Assembly: GCA_013695195.1 (NCBI GenBank) | Contig: JACDAY010000344.1 | Span: forward strand, 1-11,176 | DNA: 11,176 nt | DNA from: Blastocatellia bacterium | GTDB taxonomy: Bacteria; Acidobacteriota; Blastocatellia; Pyrinomonadales; Pyrinomonadaceae | Reading direction: 5' to 3' | In this document: positions 5,499 to 11,176 of the stretch, one piece after another | Layout of the letters: each line of letters begins with the position of its first letter | Numbering within the stretch: position 1 is the stretch's first letter | Position numbers and translations under genes: made by a program | The notes under the pieces: generated by a model | What the model saw: the letters and a program-made list of their open reading frames with translations, nothing else | Database searches by the model: none | What the model was told of the DNA's origin: nothing

Positions 5499-5939
5499 AT
5501 GAAAAAACTGTTTGTTACTATGACCTTGATGATGGTGTTCGGTTCGCTCGGATACGGGCAGAAAATGACCACCGAGCAGACATTGATGAAAATGGAACAG
5601 GAAATGGCGGACGCCATCGTCAAAGGCGATATGTCTGTCTATGACAAGTACTCTGCCGACAATTCGGTTTTCACAGATCCGGGCGGCATGATGATGACCA
5701 AGGCACAGAGTCTCGCCATGTTCAAGTCTGGCGATCTGAAGCTTGAATCGATAAAGATGGACAATATGAAAGTTCAGATGTTCGGCAATACGGCAGTCGT
5801 AACTTACACGTCGATGGACAAAGGCACGTATAAGGGCAGAGACATCAGCGGCGAATATCGCTGGACCGATGTGTTTGTTAAAACCGGCGGCAAGTGGAAA
5901 CTGGTCGCCGGGCAGGGCACACCTATCATGAAGCAGTAG
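5499..5939 (+). CDS. Secreted NTF2-like (DUF4440/SnoaL-type) protein, methionine-rich
   Basis: A 146-residue protein with an N-terminal signal peptide: MKK, then a hydrophobic stretch (residues 4-15), with likely cleavage after GYG at residue 20. The mature part has the DUF4440/SnoaL cone fold pattern. It begins with helix TEQTLMKMEQEMADAIVKGD (25-44), then YDKYSADNSVFTDPGGMMMTKAQSLAMFKSGDLKLES (48-84), and strands VQMFGNTAVVTYTSM, then GEYRWTDVFVKTGGKWKLVAGQGTPI (118-143). The fold serves as a small-ligand pocket or enzyme; no catalytic residues are diagnostic here, so the function is unknown. The product is expected in the periplasm. Eighteen of 146 residues are methionine, far above normal. 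AGAAGGAG at 5484-5491 (7 bases upstream) sets the start. A bidirectional terminator follows. Confidence 0.85.
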   Translation: MKKLFVTMTLMMVFGSLGYGQKMTTEQTLMKMEQEMADAIVKGDMSVYDKYSADNSVFTDPGGMMMTKAQSLAMFKSGDLKLESIKMDNMKVQMFGNTAVVTYTSMDKGTYKGRDISGEYRWTDVFVKTGGKWKLVAGQGTPIMKQ

Positions 5940-5967
5940 CAAACTCTGTAAAAACAGTAAATAAAAT

Positions 5968-6011
5968 AGTTTGTCGGGCAGCAATTCTAATGTTTCGCCC
6001 GACAAACTTTT
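5968..6011. terminator. Bidirectional terminator between convergent genes
   Basis: AGTTTGTCGGGC (5968-5979) and GCCCGACAAACT (5997-6008) form a perfect 12-bp stem with a 17-base loop. On the plus strand it is followed by TTT; on the minus strand it is followed by CTATTTTATTT. It lies 28 bases after the DUF4440 stop and 31 bases beyond the VWA gene stop, as expected for a terminator shared by both. Confidence 0.85.
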
Positions 6012-6039
6012 GTCTAATAATTACTTACATTATTCCGGC

Positions 6040-7923
6040 TTAATCCACTTTAACGACCGATCCAACGCTGACAAATGCGTTAGGTTTATTAAGCTTTACT
6101 TTCAATCGCGGCGAGGCGCCGTTACCTTTTACAATCGACGTGTCCGAGCGGAAGGTTATTGTGTATGCGGTCCGGAGTTGGATGGCGATGTCGTCGTATG
6201 CTTTTTGGATCTGGCTTATCTGAGTGATCGGGTAATAAACTCCGCCGGATACTTTGGCCAATTTTTCGCCTTCGCCTTCGGCTTTCGATGTTAGTGTCAT
6301 ATACCGTCCGCGCAGCGAGTCGATGGGAGCGTCCGGACTCGCGGCAGCCGCAGCAATGAGGGCGGACGGCACGTAGAGCGGGTAGAGCAAAGCGCCGCTT
6401 TCCTGGATCGAAGCGAGCATGGAATCGAATGGCAGAAATGATCGGTTATCGTCGCCGTCCGTGAGGATGACGATTGCCGTGCGTTCACCTTTTAGCGGCC
6501 GCAGCGTATCGGCCAGCGTATAGGCAAGTGCGTCGTAAAACGCAGTGCCGCCGCCGGCGTCAAATGTGTCGAGGCTTTCGGAAAGTTTTGTTTTATCGGT
6601 CGTGAATTTTGAAATAAGCTTTACGTCCTCATTGAACGTAACGATCGAAATCCGGTCGCGGCTATGTATTGTATCGACAAAGTTTTTTGCCGCCTTGCGG
6701 ATAAAGTTCACATAATTATCGACGCTGCCGGAAACATCCAGAAGCAGAACAAGATTGAACGGTGCGGTTGCGGGTTGAACGGACAGAATCTCGCGGCGAA
6801 GGTTATTTTCCGAAAGCTCGAAATCACCGGAATGCAGACCGGCAATGGCACGATTATTCACGTCGGTTACGCGGACGGAAGCCTTTTTGATGGATGCTCC
6901 AGGAATCTCTTCGGAGCCCGTCTTTTCGGCAAACGACGGTTCGCGCTTGAACGGCGGAAGCGTTTTTGTATAATCTCCGAAATATTTGGGTGCCGCACGG
7001 CGGATTGCTTCCATGAGAAGCGAATCACCGCTGCGGATTATTGATTTTGCAGCAAACGTAAGCTGCCGTTCGCGCAGATCGCTGGGGACTTCATTCGGCG
7101 GAATGTTCAGCAGAATGATGCCTCTGTCGGTGGTGAAGTTTAATGAGACGGTCTTAGGCTTTTGACTTTTCTTTTTCTTAGCATTTTTGGCACGCTCTAT
7201 TACTATCGCGTTTACGCCTGAGGACGTGAGTGATTCCGCGTCGCCACTTCCGTCAGCCTGCGAATCCGTTCGAAGCCCGGTCGCTACCGCTCCCGGTTCT
7301 GACACATTCGCCGCGTCTCCGCGTCCCTGGGTCTCCTCGTCTGCATATCTTCCTTTGATCTCGAACCTGCCGCCGGATTTTTCCTTTACCTTTTCAAGTT
7401 CGATATCACTCATGAAACGGGGACGCGAAGCATTCCAGTGAAATGCGTATCTTAGATCGTCCGTGGGCACGTCGGCAGCTATCGTTCCCGTATCGGTCAA
7501 AACTTCGGCCGATTGCACGTCACCGGAAACAATAACTTCGCCTTCGCGGGTCTTGATCTTAACCTGCATTCCCGGGGGCATTGTTATCGAAATATCGATA
7601 CGCTGTTTTTTGTCGCTGGGAACGACCTCGATCTTTATATCAGAGCTGCTATTGTCGATTTTAATTTCGTTTTCCGTAATAGCAGCAGATGAGTTAACCG
7701 AAAACGAAAGCTTTCCCTCTTTCGGTTTGTCATCTGCTTCACCTGCGCCATCAATGTTTTTAATTTCGGCGACCGCTTCCACACGTCCGTAAAGATTAAC
7801 TATCTCCACGGTTCCGCCGGCTTGAACGGGAAATTCGCGGTTCACGTTTTGAGCATCGCCTGTTATTACAAAAGCGAAATTGGCGATAAACAATATCGCA
7901 AGTTTTATACTAAACTGCTTCAT
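6040..7923 (-). CDS. Secreted VWA-domain protein (acidobacterial VWFA-related type)
   Basis: A 627-residue exported protein. Residues 1-25 are a signal peptide (MKQFSIKLAILFIANF, then TGDAQ). Residues about 38-190 are beta-rich, with a DUF4097-like repeated-strand pattern (GTVEIVNLYGRVEAVA; GMQVKIKTREGEVIVSGDV). A hydrophilic linker (about 195-258) contains the basic run KKKKSQKPK. Residues 386-590 are a von Willebrand factor A domain with a complete metal-ion-dependent adhesion site: DVSGS (396-400), Thr460 in GGGT, and Asp489 in LTDGDD. The preceding segment, ASVRVTDVNNRAIAGLHSGDFELSENNLRRE (348-378), is the short Ig-like lead-in typical of VWFA-related proteins. It probably binds a protein partner in a metal-dependent way in the periplasm. 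It starts 3 bases after the kinase stop without a clear ribosome binding site, suggesting translational coupling. Confidence 0.88.
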   Translation of the reverse strand: MKQFSIKLAILFIANFAFVITGDAQNVNREFPVQAGGTVEIVNLYGRVEAVAEIKNIDGAGEADDKPKEGKLSFSVNSSAAITENEIKIDNSSSDIKIEVVPSDKKQRIDISITMPPGMQVKIKTREGEVIVSGDVQSAEVLTDTGTIAADVPTDDLRYAFHWNASRPRFMSDIELEKVKEKSGGRFEIKGRYADEETQGRGDAANVSEPGAVATGLRTDSQADGSGDAESLTSSGVNAIVIERAKNAKKKKSQKPKTVSLNFTTDRGIILLNIPPNEVPSDLRERQLTFAAKSIIRSGDSLLMEAIRRAAPKYFGDYTKTLPPFKREPSFAEKTGSEEIPGASIKKASVRVTDVNNRAIAGLHSGDFELSENNLRREILSVQPATAPFNLVLLLDVSGSVDNYVNFIRKAAKNFVDTIHSRDRISIVTFNEDVKLISKFTTDKTKLSESLDTFDAGGGTAFYDALAYTLADTLRPLKGERTAIVILTDGDDNRSFLPFDSMLASIQESGALLYPLYVPSALIAAAAASPDAPIDSLRGRYMTLTSKAEGEGEKLAKVSGGVYYPITQISQIQKAYDDIAIQLRTAYTITFRSDTSIVKGNGASPRLKVKLNKPNAFVSVGSVVKVD

Positions 7924-7926
7924 TTT

Positions 7927-10248
7927 CTATGTTTTGCCGGTAATCCTTCCGGATTGGATCAGGCGCTGGCGGACGCGTTCCTGCCATTTTTTTCTCGGCT
8001 GCTCGGTTTCTTCGAACTGGGTCAAAAGATCCTGCAGCGGCTCGCCGCCGGCCTGTCGGGTTTTCAGATACAGCAATGCGATGATTATAGCAGTGAAAGA
8101 GATTACTACTATTTGTATCGGAAGCAGAAAAATCTGGAGCAGGGTCTCGAGAATAGTATCTTTGAGGCGGCTTCTCATGTCTTTGTCCGAACCGTTTATC
8201 CTGAACCTTTGGCCGCCGCTGAGACTGAAATTTATAGTGTCCTTTTTTTCGGCCGCCTCGTTCGAGGATGCCTCATTTTGTGGATTTCCGTCCGCCGGTT
8301 GAACGATCGCTGGTTTCGGATCCAGAGCTTTGGCCGTGATGTTTACAACGAACGAGATCAGGCCCGCGGCAATGAGGGGAATCATAAACATTATAATAAA
8401 GGCGGCGAATGCAGTAACGACGGAACGTTTAACCAGATTCTTCGATCTTTTCAAAGCCTGCCAGCCGCGAATGTTTTCCATCATCACAACCGGAGCCACA
8501 AGCATCAGCCAGACACTTGTTATGAAAAATCCCACAGCTCCCAGCACAACGGCCGTAACGCCTGCAATGATCAATTTGTTTCCATCAATACCGATCGTTG
8601 CCCACAATAAAACAAACGGTATAAAGAATCCGACCCCAAATGCGCAAGCACCGACAATCAACGCCAAAATAGTGCTGAAGACGCCGGTTCCTGCGAAAGT
8701 TTTCCATTTTTTTCGCGCCTCGATAAGTGATAAACGCACTTTGATTGGGCGAAGAGGGACGGCGAGGCTCTGGGTTACGATCCACGTGATCGTGCCCGTG
8801 ATCAAATAAGCGCAAAACGCCGTGACAATCGCCAACACAAATGCACTAATCCCGATTCCGGCATTAGCAACTGTCGAAGGAATTGTGTCACTCACCTTTA
8901 AAAAGCTCAGGACAACCAAAATGAATGTGAGCACGATCAACGGCAAGTGAAAAAATGTCGACAGCATTAGAAATTTCGGCATGTGTTCGGTGTAGATCAT
9001 GCCCGCGCGGCGAAGCAGCCCGAAGATACCTTCCGAACGCGAGCGGAGAGCGCTGGCGAAAGCTTCGGCTGTCTGCGGGCGCTCGTCCGGGTGTTTCGCA
9101 AGAGCTGTTCCGATCACACGCTTTAACTTTTTACGCACTTTTTTTGCATTTAGCGGCGGCGGCGGAAGCTCTTTGTGAGATTCCATAACCTCCGTAAAAT
9201 CACCGCTGAAAGGCGTTCCGCCGGAAAGCATCTGGTACGCAATCACGCCGAGGCTGTAAATATCCGAGCGGGTGTCGAGCTTGTCGCCTCGGCATTGTTC
9301 GGGCGACATATAAAGCGGCGTGCCTAATACAGCGCCAACGCGCGTAAGTTCACTGCTTGTCGGTGAATCGAGGAATGTGGAAAACGAATTCTCTCCATTA
9401 TTTAATGAAACATTTCCTTCGACGGTGGCCGGAATGATCTTCGTTCCAATCGTTTCCTGATCGGTTTTCAGCGCAGCCGGCGCCGGAGTAATAGACTTCC
9501 GGCCCTCAGTGCCGTTCCCTGCCGGCTGGATTTTTGTTTCAGATTCCGGCAAAGCAGCACTGCCTTGAGCCAGGGCACGAGTCGGTGAGTCTCCAAACCT
9601 GGTAGGCGATATACTGTCATGAACGGTAGCATCGTGTGCGAAGTCAGCCAAAGTGGCTTTCGCGGAGGAAGCGAGTGTCGGCGTTGAAGAATATATAGCT
9701 GCGGCCGAAGTTCCGGCTTCCGGATTCACGTGTTCTTCAAGTTTTGCAATACCGAAATCCAATACCTTTACCGTATAGCCTCCGCGTTGATTCGGTTCAA
9801 GCCAGATATTGTCGGGCTTCAGGTCGCGATGAATAATTCCCTGCCCGTGCGCCTCGTGAACCGCAGAGCAAACCTGCTCCAAAATGTCGAGCGTCCAGCC
9901 AACCGGCAGGTTTTTTTCTTCCTCGAGAATTTCTCCGAGCGTACAGCCGTCGAGATATTCCATTACCAGATAAGCCACCTCACCGTCCGAAGTTTGTGAA
10001 AAGCCAAAGTCGGTTACATTTACGACGTTCGGATGCCGCAATCTCCCGGCCGCACGGGCTTCGCGGCGAAAGCGTTCCACGAATTCCGCACGTTTCATAA
10101 ATTCGGGCGCGATTATTTTAACCGCAACCGGGCGTTCGGTTCCGAGATGCGCAGCGAGATAAACGGTTCCCATTCCGCCGCGTCCAAGCTCGCGCTCGAT
10201 CTTGTATTTCTCGTCGAGCGTTTGCCCGACGAAACCCGAATAATTCAT
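7927..10248 (-). CDS. Membrane-bound Ser/Thr protein kinase with an enlarged activation segment
   Basis: A 773-residue protein. Residues 15-402 are a Hanks-type kinase domain: glycine loop GRGGMG (22-27), VAVK with Lys44, helix-C Glu63, HRDLKPDN (140-147), DFG (164-166), GTPLYMSPEQ (309-318), and SDIYSLG (328-334). All catalytic residues are present, so it should be active. DFG and the SPE motif normally lie about 20-35 residues apart; here they are about 150 apart because of a Ser/Thr-rich insert (about 172-305). The C-terminal part has about six membrane segments (near 430-450, 464-490, 522-550, 558-590, 610-636 and 700-727). It includes ENIRGWQALKRSKNLVK, typical of polytopic membrane domains near glycerophosphodiesterase or DUF-type proteins, and no PASTA or sensor repeat. 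The start agrees with the usual 'GQTLDEKYKIERELG' lead-in. It is the first gene of the pair with the VWA gene and divergent from recA. Confidence 0.93.
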   Translation of the reverse strand: MNYSGFVGQTLDEKYKIERELGRGGMGTVYLAAHLGTERPVAVKIIAPEFMKRAEFVERFRREARAAGRLRHPNVVNVTDFGFSQTSDGEVAYLVMEYLDGCTLGEILEEEKNLPVGWTLDILEQVCSAVHEAHGQGIIHRDLKPDNIWLEPNQRGGYTVKVLDFGIAKLEEHVNPEAGTSAAAIYSSTPTLASSAKATLADFAHDATVHDSISPTRFGDSPTRALAQGSAALPESETKIQPAGNGTEGRKSITPAPAALKTDQETIGTKIIPATVEGNVSLNNGENSFSTFLDSPTSSELTRVGAVLGTPLYMSPEQCRGDKLDTRSDIYSLGVIAYQMLSGGTPFSGDFTEVMESHKELPPPPLNAKKVRKKLKRVIGTALAKHPDERPQTAEAFASALRSRSEGIFGLLRRAGMIYTEHMPKFLMLSTFFHLPLIVLTFILVVLSFLKVSDTIPSTVANAGIGISAFVLAIVTAFCAYLITGTITWIVTQSLAVPLRPIKVRLSLIEARKKWKTFAGTGVFSTILALIVGACAFGVGFFIPFVLLWATIGIDGNKLIIAGVTAVVLGAVGFFITSVWLMLVAPVVMMENIRGWQALKRSKNLVKRSVVTAFAAFIIMFMIPLIAAGLISFVVNITAKALDPKPAIVQPADGNPQNEASSNEAAEKKDTINFSLSGGQRFRINGSDKDMRSRLKDTILETLLQIFLLPIQIVVISFTAIIIALLYLKTRQAGGEPLQDLLTQFEETEQPRKKWQERVRQRLIQSGRITGKT

Positions 10249-10297
10249 ATCAACGACTGAAACCCAATTCCGTCTTGTGACCAGAATGCAATTACGT

Positions 10298-10325
10298 ATG
10301 ATAAACCAAAATAGTTTAATGTGAA
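10298..10325 (-). promoter_or_regulatory. Candidate promoter of the kinase-VWA operon
   Basis: On the minus strand, TTCACA (10325-10320) and TATCAT (10303-10298) are separated by 16 bases, and each matches the sigma-70 consensus at five of six positions. Transcription would begin about 40 bases before the kinase ATG at 10248. No good ribosome binding site is seen in the leader. Confidence 0.5.
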
Positions 10326-10433
10326 TCCTGAATTTAATAAAGATGCTTCGAGAGTGGGGCGATTTTTAGCTTGCATAATATATTTTTTTTAGTTACCTTG
10401 AAATCCCTATAAACTATCAAACGAAAAAACTTT

Positions 10434-10449
10434 GTTTCATTCGTGAGAC
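10434..10449. promoter_or_regulatory. Candidate operator palindrome upstream of recA
   Basis: GTTTCATTCGTGAGAC is an inverted repeat of 6-4-6 with one mismatch; flanking T (10433) and A (10450) extend it by one pair. It ends 4 bases before the proposed -35 hexamer of recA. recA is usually repressed by LexA, but LexA boxes differ between phyla. I cannot confirm that this is one, and it is not the classic E. coli or Bacillus box. Confidence 0.3.
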
Positions 10450-10453
10450 ATTA

Positions 10454-10488
10454 TTGCACAAATGCTTCTTTCTATGTTAATCTAATAT
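10454..10488 (+). promoter_or_regulatory. Candidate recA promoter
   Basis: TTGCAC (10454-10459) matches the -35 consensus at four of six positions. TAATCT (10478-10483) follows at 18 bases as a possible -10. TAATAT (10483-10488) is a better -10 sequence but has no matching -35 at the right distance. Either would give a leader of roughly 20-30 bases before the recA ATG at 10518. Confidence 0.42.
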
Positions 10489-10517
10489 AAGAAAAAACTT
10501 AATAGAAGGAGCAATAA

Positions 10518-11176
10518 ATGTCTGGAGAAGCTGTAAAAATGGTTATGGATAAAGGAAAAGCTATAGAATCCGCACTTTTGCAGATCGAAAAGAAATTCGG
10601 CAAAGGCTCGATAATGCGTTTGGGTGAAAAGCCGCATGAGGAAGTCGGGGCGATCTCGACATGCTGCTTGAGCCTCGATGTGGCCATCGGGGTCGGCGGT
10701 TTGCCGCGTGGTCGCATTGTCGAGATTTACGGGCCGGAAAGCTCGGGTAAAACGACGCTCGCACTGCACGTAGTCGCCTCTGCGCAGAGAGCCGGTGGTA
10801 TTGCGGCTTATATCGATGCGGAGCACGCGATGGATCCCGGATACGCAGGAGCTCTGGGCGTAAACATTGACGATCTGCTTATTTCTCAGCCGGATTCGGG
10901 TGAGCAGGCACTCGAGATTGCCGAAACGCTCGTGCGCTCGAACAGCGTGGACGTGATCGTAATAGATTCTGTGGCGGCGCTGGTTCCGCGTGCTGAATTG
11001 GATGGAGAGATGGGCGATTCGCTTCCCGGTTTGCAGGCTCGGCTAATGTCGCAGGCTCTGCGAAAGATCACCGCAATCGTCGCCAATTCGCGCACGACCT
11101 TTATCTTTATCAACCAGCTTCGCGAAAAGATCGGCGTATTTTTCGGCTCGCCAGAAACGACCACCGGCGGCAAGGC
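10518..11176 (+). CDS. recA: RecA recombinase (3' end outside window)
   Basis: The first 219 codons of recA, out of about 340-360. RecA forms filaments on single-stranded DNA, drives strand exchange, and triggers LexA self-cleavage. Visible landmarks are the N-terminal oligomerisation helix (KAIESALLQIEKKFGKGSIMRLG, 14-36), GGLPRGRIVEIYGPESSGKTTL with the Walker A motif at 72-79, and YIDAEHAMDP with the catalytic Glu102. The Walker B strand VIVIDS (146-151), loop-1 region ELDGEMGDSLPGLQARLMSQALRK (160-183), FINQLREKIG with the switch Gln200 (197-206), and the start of loop 2, GSPETTTGGKA (210-220), follow. Two departures are visible: Cys49-Cys50 replace the usual Gly-Ser of STGSLSLD, and Leu-Pro (169-170) replaces His-Met/His-Val in loop 1. 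AGAAGGAG (10504-10511), 6 bases upstream, fixes the start. Confidence 0.98.
   Translation, partial: MSGEAVKMVMDKGKAIESALLQIEKKFGKGSIMRLGEKPHEEVGAISTCCLSLDVAIGVGGLPRGRIVEIYGPESSGKTTLALHVVASAQRAGGIAAYIDAEHAMDPGYAGALGVNIDDLLISQPDSGEQALEIAETLVRSNSVDVIVIDSVAALVPRAELDGEMGDSLPGLQARLMSQALRKITAIVANSRTTFIFINQLREKIGVFFGSPETTTGGK

Noticed and set aside
5415..6005. 196-codon minus-strand frame opposite the DUF4440 gene
   Set aside because: Histidine- and phenylalanine-rich shadow of the plus-strand coding sequence; the plus-strand protein has a signal peptide, a ribosome binding site and a family fold.
7822..8610. 262-codon plus-strand frame antisense to the kinase tail and the VWA start
   Set aside because: No family resemblance; it crosses the junction of two well-supported minus-strand genes and is explained by their codon bias.
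8330..8809. 159-codon plus-strand frame antisense to the kinase membrane domain
   Set aside because: Composition is the complement of hydrophobic codons; the minus-strand frame has continuous membrane helices within an intact kinase protein.
10482..10826. Three overlapping minus-strand frames across the recA start
   Set aside because: All are antisense to the unambiguous recA sequence and have no recognisable product.

Overview
The window looks like chromosomal DNA of an Acidobacteriota bacterium, most likely from the Blastocatellia/Pyrinomonadaceae side. This is inferred from gene content, not from a marker search. The pointers are a secreted von Willebrand factor A (VWA) protein of the acidobacterial 'VWFA-related' type, a polytopic PASTA-less Ser/Thr kinase, signal peptides ending in AQ or GQ, moderate GC content, and short palindromic GC-rich repeats between genes. 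No phage, insertion sequence, CRISPR array, tRNA or rRNA is visible.

Layout. Positions 1-194 hold the possible 3' end of an unidentified gene, followed by a terminator-like hairpin. Positions 366 to about 667 hold a decayed toxin-antitoxin pair: a UPF0175-type antitoxin cut by one nonsense codon, overlapping by ATGA the start of a DUF3368/PIN-type toxin of which only the beginning remains. Three plus-strand genes follow: an antibiotic-biosynthesis-monooxygenase (ABM) fold protein with a clear intrinsic terminator, a DoxX membrane protein, and a Bax-inhibitor-1 family membrane protein. A minus-strand operon, xseA - unknown membrane protein - xseB (5140 down to 2612), encodes both subunits of exonuclease VII with an extra gene between them. 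Two kinds of GC-rich inverted repeat flank xseB.

A plus-strand gene for a small secreted, methionine-rich NTF2-like (DUF4440) protein starts at 5499. It faces a minus-strand pair across a bidirectional terminator. The pair is a 773-residue Ser/Thr protein kinase followed 3 bp later by a 627-residue secreted VWA protein. recA starts divergently from the kinase at 10518 and runs off the window end.

How the genes fit together. XseA and XseB form exonuclease VII, and RecA is the recombinase and SOS co-protease, so the window holds two DNA-repair loci. The kinase and the VWA protein are almost certainly co-transcribed and could form an envelope signalling or adhesion unit: a cytoplasmic kinase anchored by about six membrane segments plus an exported metal-dependent adhesion domain. 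The most unusual features are the roughly 120-residue Ser/Thr-rich insert in the kinase activation segment, the extra gene inside the xse operon, the two foldback repeats around xseB, the methionine-rich secreted protein, and a Cys-Cys pair in a normally conserved Gly-Ser position of RecA.
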